A stretch of 64,000 bases of DNA from Spinacia oleracea (GCF_020520425.1 NC_079492.1:139070361-139134360), one strand, 5' to 3'. Shown: positions 10,200-23,192, counted from the stretch's first letter. The notes: generated by a model not told the origin, from the sequence alone. Translations and numbers: made by a program.

Positions 10200-10628
10200 T
10201 GTTGTTTGGGCTCCCAATTGATTCTCAATTGGGCCACTAAGTCCAAAGCCCAATGGCTCTAAACAAACAGCATCAAACCCACCAATGGCTAGTCAGCCAT
10301 CCATCAAGGCCCAAGGCCCAAAAGCAATAAATGACCTATGGGCATTTATTATGCAAACACTATAAATAGGCCGCCAAGGCTCACACCTCAAGGTACGTCC
10401 AATTTATCGCCTTAAGACTACTCTTCTAGAGAACTTCTCTCTAGAATCCGAGCATCGTTCTTACTTAGGCATCGGAGGGGCTTTCCTCGGAAACACCCCC
10501 GAGGCTAGTGACTTTGCTCTTGTGCAGGTGAATTCGGACTCTACTCATTCAAACAAGCAAGATCTTCAACACATACAAAAGGGCCTTCATTCGAAGCCCA
10601 TTGTTTCCATCTTTACAACACCGGAACA
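10200..10628 (+). repeat. 3' LTR of the Tat element
   Basis: A G-rich tract (GGTCTGGGGGGCA) ends at 10199. The LTR then starts TGTTGTTTGG and ends CCGGAACA (10628), with TGTT/AACA termini, 429 bp. The end is supported by the second element at 37.4 kb, whose LTR also ends CCGGAACA and is followed there by a primer-binding-like ATTGGCGC. Both LTRs share CTTACTTAGGCATCGGAGGG and a CCCCGAGGCTAGT block in the R/U5 part. The base after the LTR begins host flank. Confidence 0.8.
10361..10368 (+). promoter_or_regulatory. LTR TATA box
   Basis: TATAAATA lies about 160 bp into the LTR. In the complete 5' LTR the same site would drive the genomic RNA. The shared CTTACTTAGG block about 100 bp downstream then falls in R/U5. 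Confidence 0.6.
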
Positions 10629-13600
10629 GTGACATTTTCCTAACCTTTCGTTAATGGGATTCAGACCTTTACCACTGGTTCCGGTTAGTCGGTTACGATT
10701 ATGGTTACTCTACTTTTTGCTCAGAATTACTCCATTCGTCTTTTTTTGTTTTTTTAATATTTGGTATGTTGCAGCCGATTTAACAAATAATTAATGTGGT
10801 TAAATATGATCGCGAAACGGCTCGGACAGACCCGACACGAAAAAGCCTCAAAGTTGTGGGTTGGACCTAGACCGTATTTTTTTGGAAAAAGTACGACTCG
10901 ACCCGCCACGACAAAGCACACTAAATTTAGTAAAATTAGGCTTAGGCATGACGCCCAACCCGGCCCAGCACGGCACGACAACCCGTGGGTCCGGGCCCTA
11001 TTTTGAAGTTTTCAGTTCGGCACAGTGGGTCTGATGTGGGGCCGTCCGTTTAGGCCAAGGTCATGGCTCAGCCCAAAGCCTGACTCGACCCGACCTACGG
11101 CCATGTTCAATGTGGATAACGATTCTCTTTCTGTTAAAATTAAACAAATGCAAATTACGTTTATTAATAATATTTTCACTTTTATAAACAATCTGACATC
11201 GGAAAAATGAGAAAATTTTATTGTTTCAAATGGTAAATGTGAGAAATTTAATGATTAAAATGAACCAATAAATTTAATTGGTTGAAATTATCGACTTTTG
11301 ACAAAATATTAGAGAATTTTATGCTACAATATAAAAGGAAAGTTTTGAAGTATAAAAATTAAAATAAGACACTATAAACAAAAGGCATAAATAATAAATT
11401 GGGACGGAGGAAGATGTACTTATCTATAGACAAATTTCAAAATAAAAAATTAGGAAAACCCCTTGATTGTCTAACTCTTTCGAATCAACCATGTCCCAAA
11501 TAGAAGTGGCCAAATCTATCGACGTCATATTATTTTATGTGTTTGATTTACAGGCCATATCCACTGGAATGGCCCGACGGACTCTACCTTTTTTTCCCTC
11601 GTGCTTTTAGTCTAGTTAGGAGACAGAACCTAGGCCCAAATATAGAGTGAATAAATATAAAGTGAATAAAATAACAATTTAAGGAAAGTATAAGACGGTC
11701 TTATGTATAAGACCAAATTCTTAATAAACCTTTATACTAGCTTTTATCAAATAGTTACTTATTGTGATCAAATAGTAATATTTTACTATTATTTTGACAC
11801 TTTCCAATCAAATAATTATACTTTATAATCATATAGTTATAGTTTCTAGTCAAATTGTTACTACTACCTTTTTTTTTATTTTTTTTATTTTTTTTAACGT
11901 TAACATCAACGGTCACTCTTTAAGGGCTCTGTTCCGAGATTTGTTCTATTTGAATTATTTTAGATTTAAAAAAAAGCGCAAAAACATGATTTCCGTCATG
12001 ATAAAAATGCAAAATTATGATTCTCGTCATGATAAAATCCCCCAGAGATTTGTTCTAATCTAAAATAAGTTCAAAAAAGTATGATTTTTAGATAATTTTG
12101 TAAACAAATGAAACAAAATAATTTCCATAAACCAAGTCTAATGAATTTAGCCTAATTATTAGGCGGATTATTTCATGTGTTGTCTTCACATGTTGAGAAG
12201 GAGAATCATCGCAGACAATCACAACCGACTTGTAGAGAGTAGAGACAACAGAAAGCTTTAAAAATGTAACACAAACGTACTTCTATAATCATATATTCAT
12301 ATCTCAATCATAGTCTAAAATAAATACAGGGTTGGTAAACTATGATGCAATACTTTTAAAGAAATATTACGATTTTAGTCAAAATACAATAAATTAAAGA
12401 TATTCTGCAATTATACGTGCAAATTATATTTGTATAATTTCTTATCCAATTGTTGGTAGCAAATTATATTTGTATATTTGTATAATTATACCTACTTTCT
12501 CTTTTCGTAGCTGTAACTTTGTAAGTTGACTTACGTACTTTGATCCTTAAAATACATAACTAAGTGTATAAAATACGAGTATGCATTATGACTTTCTATG
12601 TGATTATATATATATGCATGTCATCAATTATACAAAGTATGTACTTTGTCCACGCACAACTAGACACTCTAGTACAGTTGTGCATGGGTCATGTTTGATT
12701 AGGATGTTAGATCAGATCTCATAAATTTTTGGATAATATTAATACCAAGTACCAATATTAATTACCCATTACAACTTCCTAAATTTGGATAATATTAGTT
12801 AATGGTGTGTACCTATTTTTTTGGGTGAAATAGATCGGGGCAATTAATATTGTGTACCTAAGTAGTAATGTTAGTTGTTATTAAAAAAAATCACGTTGAC
12901 GTAAATTTTTATAAAAGATTGTCTGATACATAACTAATTTTCAGACCATATGCCACGTTACTTATTTACTACTTAATTAACATATTATTAGGTATTATGT
13001 ATCACAGTTAAGTAAATGTAAGAAAGTGTAATAGAAGACTACGTAGTAGATGTTTATTACTTGATCAATTAACATATTACTACTACGTACATATTAAGCA
13101 TGGTCTGACAGTTAAATACCCAATTGCTTTTATCTTTCTTTGCAATATGGACCTGATATTGACCCATGACCTACTTTTTGATCCGTTAAATATCAACCTG
13201 CTTTAAATGAACCTTTCATTATACAACTCGCTTTTGAACTATATCGACCCTAGTCCAACTCGCACACCTAATAACCAGGTCTATATAGAATTAAGATACT
13301 CCGTACAAGATATGCACAACCCATATTGAATCATCTTAATTTAGTTTTACATTTATAGGGTACACAAAATTATAAAGGGATTAGGAGAACATTATGATTA
13401 TTATTGAGTGAAAGGAATACAGAATTACAAATTATCAATATCATTATATCTAACATTGCAATGGAACATAATTTTTCCCTTTAGGGATTGCAATCTTGTA
13501 ATCTCTAGCTAGCTCTCATTAGTAGCTAGATAGAAATGCTCATTACATTTTACAACAATACAATTTTAACCAAACAAACTAATTTTACACACAAAGTTAC

Positions 13601-13698
13601 AATAAGAGAGAATTGAATAATATAATCTCTATAAACATTACGATCAGTCTTATTACAAATAACACATTTAATTATGAGTAAGTATATTAGATAACTAA
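10629..13698. other. Intergenic, AT-rich, decayed repeats
   Basis: No gene seen. About 10800-11110 is GC-richer, with repeated CGGCCC/GACCCG motifs of a kind common in old hAT-type plant elements. Around 11690-11720 lies a palindromic TAAGACGGTCTTA, followed by short AAATAGTTACT-type repeats to about 11850, possibly a MITE. The rest, including the likely 3' UTR of the ACC synthase gene, shows nothing recognisable. Confidence 0.5.
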
Positions 13699-15871
13699 TT
13701 AAGTCTGAGCTCGAACCAGAGGAGACATAGGTGAGTGTGGTGACCCAAGTTGCGAAACACCCATCAAATCCTCCAACCTTCTAGAAGATAATCTAAGCTG
13801 AAGGTTAGTTTGCCAACACTTCCTCTTTGCCGAACCAACAGGCTTCGCAACCTTTTGAGCTGCGAAAGTTCTAATCCTTTTTAAAGCAACCTGCATTGTT
13901 TCATCATCCATATTAGCAATACAAACCCTGAACCACCCTGGTTCATGGCAATGGAACGAACACCCTGGTGAAACGTTAATCTTGACGTCGTTAATAATCA
14001 CCCTCCACAAAGCTAACTCACCCTCCATTGTTAGATCTTGCTCAATCAATGGACGTAAATTCATCCATACAAATAAACCAGCATTACTTTTCAAGCATTG
14101 GATTCCAACTTGACTAAGTCCCCATGTGAAAACATTGTGTCTTGTTTCAAGCCTTTTACTACTTTCGACCAAGAATTTCTCAACAAACACCTCATCAGAC
14201 AACATCGAGGCTATTAACATCTGGGTTTGGGTCGAAACCAGCCCGAAACTCGACATCTTCCTAGCAACGTTTACAACCTTATCGTTGTAGGAGTACACTA
14301 TCCCGACCCGAAACCCGGGGAAACCCAAGTCTTTTGAGAGGCTGTACACGATGTGTATGAGTTCTGGGTTGTGTTCTTGTTCGAGCATGACCTCTGATAT
14401 GCTAACAAAAGTTGGGTACCCGAAAACAGTTGCACCATATATCTCATCACATACTAAATGAATGTTTTTCTCAGTGATGAAAGATAATATGCTTTTTAAG
14501 GTATCTTTGTCTAGGACTGTTCCTAGTGGGTTTGAAGGGTTGGTTATAAGTACACCTTTTACTTTAATGTTGGCTTCTTTAGCTTTCTCATATGCTTCTT
14601 CCAAGGATTTTCTTGTTACTTTGAAGTTATTTGAGCTATGGCATTCAACTGGGAAGAGTTCTACCCCTGTTCTCCACCTCAAATCTCGATCAAATCTGCA
14701 AATTAAATAAAACACTATTTAGTTTATATAATTATTTCAACTTAGTATCATAAATACAACACGCGTAATTAATGACATATTCTCTTTAGTTACAGGACCA
14801 TCCATTAATTACTTGATTTGAGAAAGGGACCTTAAGGCGTAAAATATTAATAATTGGACCGTTCAGTTACTGGAGAGAATCCTGATCTATACTAGTGTTT
14901 GACTAGTAGTACGTGTTTGGAATAATAATAATATTGTTTAATACAAAGTCAAAGAGTATATATATACGTACCCAGGATAGTAAGGTGTAGGAACCAAGAA
15001 AGCTTCACCAGGGTTAGCCAAGCAAAATGCCATAAGTTCATGGGCTCCAGTAGCTCCACCACTCATAACTATGCGATCAGGATCGAATGTCACCTTGTAA
15101 CCTCTCACTCTCTCCATGAAACTTGCTACAGCCTGTTAAATTTCAATTTATTCCAATAATTAGCCGCAATTTAATTAACCATAAACATAAATTTGACATG
15201 AACTAGAATAATATATGCTTTATATAGGGCTGCTATTTTCAGTCAAAGTGTGACGTGGAATAACACATAATAATATGTTGTGAGCTACTCGAGATCGACT
15301 CAGTCAATTAAACTCAACTCGAGTCAAAACAAAATGTAAAAAGACTCGAGTTGAGCTGATTAAACTTCGAGCTCAACTCAATACCACCATTTTATAGTAA
15401 TAGATTGACCATTGGTGAGATTTTTTTTTTTTTTGTTTGTTTTTACTAAAATTAATTAGTTGATAAAAAGTCGAGGAAATTACATTTCTGAACGCTGGCA
15501 AACCATGGTAATCCTGAAAGATGGCAATATCTTTGAAGTGATCCACTCCTTCAACAGTACAAATAGAAGCAGCTGGGTTTTTCAGAATCCACTCTTTCAC
15601 CAAATCAAAGCTTAGCTGCAAAAACAATAAATAATGTTAACAATCAAAATTATTGACAAAAATTAAAGTTGCCAATTAATTAGATGATTAATTAAGAGAG
15701 TGATTAGCAAATAATCACCTGATTTTCAGCAAGACCCATCTGAATCACACCAGTGGGATTAGTGGCAGGGTGAAAAGGGTCATTTTCATAGGCTTTCCAG
15801 CCATCAAAATAGGCAGATTCTTCACCATGCCCATTTCCTGCTGCAATCCTTGACAACAATTCAGCCACCAT
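13699..15871 (-). CDS. ACS: 1-aminocyclopropane-1-carboxylate synthase, type 1
   Basis: This PLP enzyme converts S-adenosylmethionine to ACC, the committed step of ethylene synthesis, in the cytosol. Predicted join on the minus strand: 15871-15719, 15615-15484, 15132-14972, 14695-13699. All junctions are GT..AG and in phase, giving 480 aa, the normal family length. Visible signatures are GLAENQ at the end of exon 1, [15 protein letters not shown] and PTPYYPG in exon 3, and the PLP-lysine motif [14 protein letters not shown] with Lys near residue 270. The C-terminus ends [14 protein letters not shown] with Ser-Pro at about 467, 470 and 473. This is the MAPK (MPK3/6) phosphorylation tail of type-1 isozymes like Arabidopsis ACS2/ACS6, so the protein is probably stabilised by stress kinases. 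Which paralogue it is cannot be settled here. Confidence 0.96.
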
Positions 15872-15981
15872 TATCTTAAAATCTTGAGATTAATTAGCAC
15901 AAATGACAAATTTAGCCCTTAGAAAAAGTTTGTTATAATAGTAAGTTTTCTGGTTTGAGAAAATGAAGCAAAAGAGGTTTG

Positions 15982-15989
15982 TATATATA
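15982..15989 (-). promoter_or_regulatory. TATA box of ACS
   Basis: A TATATATA stretch on the minus strand lies about 112 bp upstream of the ACS ATG (15871). It is the best core promoter candidate in that interval. Confidence 0.5.
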
Positions 15990-18951
15990 GGGGAAGGGAA
16001 AAGAATGAAATATAATTAATGATGTTTGAAAGATCGCCTAATATAGCTGGCACTTGATTTATGTTGAGAATTAATTGGACATTTATGTTTGGAGTTGGTA
16101 ATTTTCCCTCTGTATTAGAGTATTATTTATACTACTACTAGCTACTTTAAAGTACTTAATATTATTGGTTTACAGGAAGTTTCTCATTGTGGAGGGCCCT
16201 GCCTTAATCTTAAACCGTGGAGGTACTAAGAGAAACGGATCGGATCTACTCTTATTTTAGTCGTTGTCAATCTCCTTTCATCATTGTTTCTGTATGATAA
16301 TAAAATTTGCAGTGAATTTTATGGTAAATTATTTTGTACCAATATTTAAATGTGTATCACGCATTTGAATATTGGTATTCCTTTAAATTTACAATATTTT
16401 AACTGAGCGAATTTTAAGGTAAACTATTTTGTACTGACATGTAATACACATTTGAGTATTGGTGTTCCTTTTATTACAATATGTTAACTAGTGTTTGTTG
16501 TACTTTTCAAAATTCTAAGACATAAATCGATGTTTCTTTTATTGTACAATCCATTATATCATGTCCCTAAAGAGTAAAGACCGGTATTTGCTCAATTGTT
16601 CATTCTCCCCTTGCTTTAGAACCGATAAGTAAGGGTGTACCATGTGATTTTAGAAAATCGAGTTTGAATTAAAAGTTTATCGATTAAAAAAAAAAAAAAA
16701 AGACCTTGTGAATATAATGAGGTTGCATTGAGAGGAAAAAAAACAAACCAAGTCATTTGCTTTTTAACCAGTCAATTAAAGATTCAAAGTAAAATGGCAT
16801 GTTCACTTGGGTTGAAAAACTACATGTTCAACGTTTGATCATTTATGGGTGCAAAACTGCAAACCGTGCAAGTGTGCAACAACTACTTGTAGACCAGCAT
16901 CAAGGCATTGACTCTAGCTTAACACTATCGAAGTTTTCCTTTCCAGAGTTTACTGAGATTCTGAGAAAGTGCAATTCAAATCATCCTTTAAAATGAACTA
17001 CAAGGATTTGTAATTTATCAACATAAAGAACAAATATCGTCACAAATATATTTACTTCATTTTAAAAAATTATACTCCATACGAAATATAAATTTCTTTT
17101 ATCCTATTAATAAAGGATATTAAGGGTATCTTCGTAATTGTATTAGTGTACGATATCACTACATATGAGTCTCGGATACTTGTGTTTCTCATTGTGGTGT
17201 GGTTGTACTTTATGTCCCTATTAAGTTACAAATCGCTTACATTTTTACAAAACGTTTCTCAAGTCAGCGTATTGAGCTTATAAGCTCCAATATGTGTGTG
17301 GTTCCCCTACACAATTTGAGGGGTGTAATAAAGGATACTAAGGATGTACTCGTAATTGTATTATTGAACGATATTATTATATATATGAGTTTCAGACACC
17401 CGTATTAGATTAAGCCATATCATAATATTCACACCTACATTAAAAAAAATGAAATATAATAAACATTGTTTTATAATTTACGCCTTGCAATATGCAAAAT
17501 CATTAATCAGGATTATTCTTGTATGGACCTGGTCCACAATAATATTATTGTAGACCTAAAGCAAACAATTTACCCTGCTGCATTTTTCATACATAGTGAC
17601 ATTTATTGTTCACCTAGTGACTACAAGAAATTAAACCCCGATTCTTTAGATATAGTAACCAGTTTTTGAATCGAAGTAACCCCATATTTTTAAGAAAGTA
17701 TCATTACTTAAAATTATATTATTCAAACTCAACATGTACTAACGAAAGCAATTTGATAAATTTTTCATAATAACTCTAATAAACACATCTAAATAAATTA
17801 GAATTAAGTTGTTAACTTTAAAAAAAAAACATGATTCACGATAAATTTAGTGCGTACCAGGTCCATTTAAAAAGCATCATTCAAACATTTTACTTTCTGA
17901 AACTTACACTCAGAGAAGTTCTATCAAGTTTTTGTTTAATATAAATAAGTCGAGCAATATAGTTTCGACCTCATTTTGTTAAATTTATGTCTCGAGGTGT
18001 ATTCATTTAATTTTATAACGAGTGAGATTTGACCAAATATTAATTTAGAATTGTATATGCTCCGACACTCCGTACAAATATTTGCTACCCTAGGAAAATC
18101 TCAACGACAGAAATCGCCTAACCAACCGGAAATAGCCTAGAAAGAATTGTTTCATAAATATATGGAAAAACCCTAAAATCAAAGTGGGGCATAAATTTAA
18201 TAAATTAAATTAAATTATTTTGGATATGGTTGGATGGTATCTTTATTACACACGGATGCACCGTTATTTTAATAAAACTTGCACGAATAGAAACACGACA
18301 ACCTAGATATATATTGCACGACTGTCTGCTTATATTTCACTCACTTTTTATACAATTATTTTGTAAGTAAATATTTTCCACTTTATTGGGGCACAAAAAA
18401 AAGTCTATTGTTATTTATATATAACGCGTAAAAAACATTTCTACCAAACTTTACTGCTTAGAATTTCTTAATCTTTCCGGCTCGATCAAAACAAATCATT
18501 ATCTTTTGACTTCTATTTTCATTCTCTTTTCGGCTCAAAACAAATCTTTTTTATTATGTTTGTTTGTGGTTTTATAATTATATTTCAATAGTTATAAGGG
18601 CCGGACACCGGGAGTGCATTGTATTCATTGTGCATCGAATGTACCCGATACATGGCTTGTTGTGAATTACATGATATGTGCATTGCACGAGGTTTTTAAA
18701 ATGTATACTTATATGTATTTTCAACTGCATATATAAAAAAATATGTAAACCATATAAATAAAATGAACGACATAACATACAAAAAAAACATGGTACCCCG
18801 TAGTTGAATTATACTACTATACTACATGTACTTAGTAGTTAGTATAAAGAAAGAGATAAATTATTCACGTTACATGTTCAATTCTTTTATCACAGATAAA
18901 CATTAATTATCACATGACTAATTGATTTTTTTGATTTTTTACTACGTAATA
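15990..18951. other. Intergenic upstream of ACS
   Basis: AT-rich with no supported gene. Short open frames at 16799-16996 and 17466-17669 match nothing I recognise. A copia scrap at 17106-17406 is listed separately. Two near-identical phrases, at about 16322-16390 and 16411-16462, are a small local duplication. Confidence 0.5.
17106..17406 (+). mobile_element. Ty1/copia remnant: RNase H tail plus LTR fragments
   Basis: The + strand frame at 17199-17320 reads VPIKLQIAYIFTKRFSSQ, the conserved end of copia RNase H (family form H-V-P-x-K-x-Q-x-A-D-I-F-T-K). It is followed by TTTGAGGGG, then TGTAATAAAGGATACT at 17324, a PPT/LTR-start arrangement. A diverged copy of the first 75-80 bp of that LTR lies just before the coding scrap, at 17106-17186. 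So pieces of LTR flank a pol tail. Confidence 0.55.
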
Positions 18952-19247
18952 CTACCTCGGTTTCAAAATGATCTTTACACTTTTCGTTTAAGTCGGCTTC
19001 ATAATATTCTTTACACTTACTTTATGTTATTTTTGGACAAGAAAATTTACCACCTTACCCTTCTACCTCACAATATTTACCATTTTCACTCACTTTCTCT
19101 TACTTTGTTTTTTTTCTTACACTCACTCACCTTTTTACACATTTATCTTACTTTATCTATATTTTATTATATTCAACCAACTTTTAAACTTTTGTTTTAA
19201 TATTTGTGCAAATAGTAACTGTAAAGATCTTTATGAAACAGATATAG
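18952..19247 (+). mobile_element. Stowaway-like MITE, family C
   Basis: Starts CTACCTCGGTTTCAAAATGA and ends with the degraded inverse (ATGAAACAGATATAG), flanked by TA on both sides. The interior phrase TGCAAATAGTAACTGTAAAG recurs in the copies at 22874, 48915 and 57267. Confidence 0.75.
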
Positions 19248-19742
19248 TAAATGTTTTTTCATGATAGGAGTATGTTTTTTCTTTATATATAAATTTACTC
19301 TAGTTTACTAATGAACATGAGATTCGTTCTTTTATTTTGAACGGAAAGTGAATAGAACATTAGTCATTAGTGTAGCATGTTTATTTATAGATGCATATGA
19401 GATTTTTTCTTTTATTTTAATCAGTTTATATTGCATATGTAGTGTCATATGCATCGTATTTTCACTTATATATTTTCACAACACACCTTTTTTTTTTACG
19501 AATGACAAGGTCACAAGGAGTATATGTTTAAATAAATTAAAAAACACTAGACCTCAAATACAAATCAAGTTTCACTTGCTAGAAAATGCTATGAAATCCG
19601 CCAAATAACATATCTTCTTCAAAAGTATTTTTACAAAGGTACTATTCAAGCATTGTACTTTAATTAATAAATGTAAGAAAATTAGCATTTTGATCTGTAT
19701 GTTGGTTGTTATACTACTATGTGGTTTAGAAAATACAATATA

Positions 19743-20149
19743 CTCCCTCCGTTCCTAAATGTTATATCCATTTGGGAAAGTGGGATGTTTTTAAGAAAAT
19801 TGAAATCTTGGTTTGTATTGGTATATGTAATGATTGGGTGTAAGAGAAATGATTGTATGTAAGAGATTATAATAAAAAATAAAAAAAAATAAAAATAAGG
19901 TGAGAGAGAAGTGATAATGATGGGTGATAAAGGAGGTGAGATATTGGGTATACGGGGAAGTGAAAAAAATTAAATAATAGGGGTGGGAAAATTTAGGTGG
20001 GAATATGGGTAGAATCTTTAGGTATCTTGGTAATTAGATAGAAATGTAAGGGTATTTTAGGATAAAATGTATGTCCAAAAATAGAAACGGATACAACAAA
20101 AAGAAACACTTAAAATAGAAACGGATACAACAAATAGGAACGGAGGGAG
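19743..20149 (+). mobile_element. Stowaway-like MITE, family A
   Basis: Starts CTCCCTCCGTTCC and ends GGAACGGAGGGAG, flanked by TA; 407 bp. The interior (GGTGGGAATATGGGTAGAATC and neighbours) is present in reverse orientation at 53607-54035. Confidence 0.88.
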
Positions 20150-20151
20150 TA

Positions 20152-20479
20152 CTCCCTCCGTCCCGGAATACTTGACCTGTTTTCCTTATCGGGCCGTCCC
20201 TTAATACTTGACCTGTTTCTAAAAATGGAAATATTCTAACAATATTATATTATTTCTCACTCCACCCCTATTAACCCACCTACCCCCTACTCCATACAAA
20301 AAATAATTAAAAATTCAACCCCTACTCTCCCCCAACCCCACCTCTTACCCCATCTCCCACTAACTACATTAAAATAATACCCCACTATCAACTATTACCT
20401 ATTAAATTAAATAAGTCAATTTAAGTCCCTTAAACTCTGTGCCGGTCAAATCGGGTCGAGTATTCCGGGACGGAGGGAG
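20152..20479 (+). mobile_element. Stowaway-like MITE, family B
   Basis: Starts CTCCCTCCGTCCCGGAATAC and ends with its inverse at 20479, flanked by TA; 328 bp. A reverse copy of 327 bp lies at 62662-62988. It abuts the family A element and shares one TA dinucleotide with it. Confidence 0.88.
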
Positions 20480-21799
20480 TAGTACTTTATTCCACTTTTT
20501 CATGTACTATATTCCCCTTTTCTTAAAATTCGTATTTTTTGTCTAACAGAAAGATAATTATGGGATGGAGGGAATAGTAATCTTCGCATACATATTTCTG
20601 TTCTTTATGAAAGTACATTCAAAAAGAACTCGCGCGTCGAGTGCAAGATGTTTTATACTTTTAAAAATATGGTTTGACACGCATACTTGGTACACACGTG
20701 ACAAGAGCACTTGATATAAACCAGAAGTGTGAGTAAATCGTGTGCGTAAATATGGACATCGAATATATGCAAATAGTAAAACACGACCTTATACGGTTAT
20801 ACCCAAAAAAACGGTGAAGAAGCAGCCAGATTCAGACCCTAATACTACTACTATATGTGGTCGAGAAGTTTGGCAGAAATCATTATTCATGCAAAAAGTG
20901 TGCCCTAAAATTGCTTTACACTCGTTTCATCTAAAGAGAAAATAACTACGAGTACTGTAGTATAATTCCCATGAGGAAAACCTGTTCCTCTCAATGACCT
21001 TTTCACAAACCCACATTCCAGAATAGACCGGTTCAACGGGCCTAATTAGGATCTAGACTATAAAACTAATACTTTGTAATTTCTTTAATGGGAAATTTGT
21101 CACAAATTAAATGACATTTTATATAGTGTCATTTTTGTGATAAGGCGCCTTTTAAAAGAAGGTGGCAAATAAAGACCAAAAAAGGAAAAGGTTGTGAGAT
21201 AGAACCTTACCTCATTTTCCAATGTTTGACCAAACTTTCAGGTGTTGATCAAGCCGTGCAGGACATTTGTTATTTGGTCCCCACCATCTAACCACTCAAG
21301 CATTGTGGAACAGTTAAATTGCAACAAGTGTTTCATTAGGTCAGTTTTTAAGAGGTTGTACTTCTTCACAAAATTTGAACTCTTAATACGTCATACGGAG
21401 TATATTAATTTCCAAACTTGCCCTCATTTTCTTTACCAACTGAGCTAGCTGGATGGTTGAGAAAGACCTTTTACGTAGCCAATTTTTTCCCCATGACCTG
21501 ATTGTCAAATAAGACCAATGTCAAAAGCTGAAAAAACTACACATATGATATATCCACAAGATTTTGAATTAGTTCATAGGTTTACCATTCAATTTCTTAA
21601 AGATAGAATAAATGAATAATATGAAAATAAATGCATAAGAAAATCATAGGTAAAAGGTCAAATATGCACATGGGAGGCGATTAAAATTAGCTTGTCAAAG
21701 ATGAATATTTGGTCCAAGACTTCAAAACCAACTTATCTACAAAGACTATTTTCATTTCAGCAGACTTGCGTATGTAATTCCTTAAATATAAAGTCGCAC

Positions 21800-21945
21800 T
21801 TCAGAATAAGCCTACTCAGTCTTATATTTTTCTTCTTCTTTTTCTCTTCATTTTAATTTTATTTTTCCACGAGGTGGTGTTTGAACCACAAGCAAGTCAG
21901 CCATGGTGCTCACGACGCCGGCCCACCGCGCGTAAACTTTAATTA
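21800..21945 (-). mobile_element. Possible tRNA-derived SINE
   Basis: On the minus strand, a pol III-like B box (GGTTCAAACAC) follows an A-box-like GAGCACCATGG by about 30 bp. A purine/A-rich tail (GAAGAGAAAAAGAAGAAG) comes after it. This order fits a plant tRNA-derived SINE. The tail is short, target duplications were not found, and a chance match is possible. Confidence 0.35.
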
Positions 21946-22873
21946 CAAACTAATTTACATTGTGTTTAACAGTATAATTAAGCATATGCTTTGATGATAA
22001 TGATCTTCAGCAAACACAAAGAGTTCTTTTGACTAGATTAAATATGTAGACCTTTTTGGAGGTTTACATATAATAATAATGTCACATCACTATAAACATA
22101 TACGTAAGCATATGTTTTCCATTTTTTTCAATTTCCTAATGCGGAATTGCTGATGAATTAAGGTTATGAGAACGATGATTCTGTTTACAAGAAAGGGTCC
22201 GTATGGCTCTATCGCAATTCGCAATGGAAGAGAAGGATTGTAGCTTGTAGGAACTTTTTGAAGAGTTGAAGGCGCCTTTTTTTTTTTTTTTGTTTGATAG
22301 GTTTTCATATTTTAGACAGAATTATTAGGTTACTGTTAATCCAGTGATGAACGAATGAGTTCCTATTTCTTCACCAAGCGTTGCCCCATGATTTATTGCT
22401 AGTTTTGTTGTAAGTTTTTATGGATATTGTGTCGACACACACTCTAAAGCACCCAAAATTCAACAAAGTCAAACAAATAATTTTCATTGGCGGTCCCGCT
22501 TGTGCTTGCATCAAGCGCCCCGATCGACTCTCGTCACTCATCCCTCGTTCTTGTCGATCACCAATATACAAGCGTGTCCATTCCAAATCAAACACTCGCT
22601 CATGCCCCTATGAGTCCCGAGACAATAATTCCGCATAAGGCTTGTACCCTTGCCACCAGAAGGCAAGAACGCGTCGCACAAATCAGTGGCACTAATTATT
22701 GCTCTCTTCGTATGGTCTAGTCATATTTTTCTAGTTTTTTATCTGGTCAGATTATTCTTAGTTTTGTCTAGTATGGTCTGAATTTTCTGGTCTAGTGTGG
22801 TCTGATTATTTCTGGTCCGCCCTAGATGTTTTCTTTTTTTGCCCTTTCTGGTCTGGATTTTTCTTATCGATTA

Positions 22874-23192
22874 CTACCTCCATTTTAAAATGATCTTTAC
22901 ACTTTTCGTTTTAGTCAGTTTCATAAATATTTTTATAATTATACTTTATACGTAGTACTACTTTTTGACATAAAAATTTATTACTCTATCCATCTTAGCC
23001 CAGAACATTTACACACCTTCTCACTCACTTTCCCTTTATTCATTTTTTTTCTTACACTCACCCACTTTTTTACACATTTATCATATATTATCAATATTTT
23101 ATTATATTCTCCCGTCTTTTTCGCGCTTTCACTACTTTGCCTTAATATTTGTGCAAATAGTAGCCGTAAACATCATTATGAGACAGATATAG
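22874..23192 (+). mobile_element. Stowaway-like MITE, family C (second copy)
   Basis: Starts CTACCTCCATTTTAAAATGA, ends GAGACAGATATAG, with TA flanks. The interior is similar to 18952-19247. Confidence 0.72.

Larger units (their letters stand above)
1..10628 (+). mobile_element. Ty3/gypsy LTR retrotransposon, Tat lineage (Retand-like), 5' end outside window
   Basis: The element runs in from the left edge inside gag and ends with a 3' LTR at 10200-10628. Order seen: gag, TGA, pol with protease-RT-RNase H-second RNase H-integrase, a tandem-repeat spacer, an antisense gene, a purine-rich tract and the LTR. Two RNase H domains plus an extra antisense ORF between pol and the 3' LTR are known hallmarks of the plant Tat lineage (Retand, Grande, RIRE2 and relatives). 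GC content is clearly higher than in the AT-rich flanks. The copy looks young in overall structure but has two visible defects in gag-pol: an in-frame stop and an altered RT active site. The 5' LTR, and hence target-site duplication and age, cannot be assessed here. Confidence 0.93.

Noticed and set aside
21850-21930. Functional tRNA gene on the minus strand
   Set aside because: A- and B-box-like motifs exist but no cloverleaf with an acceptor stem could be drawn; a decayed SINE is more likely.
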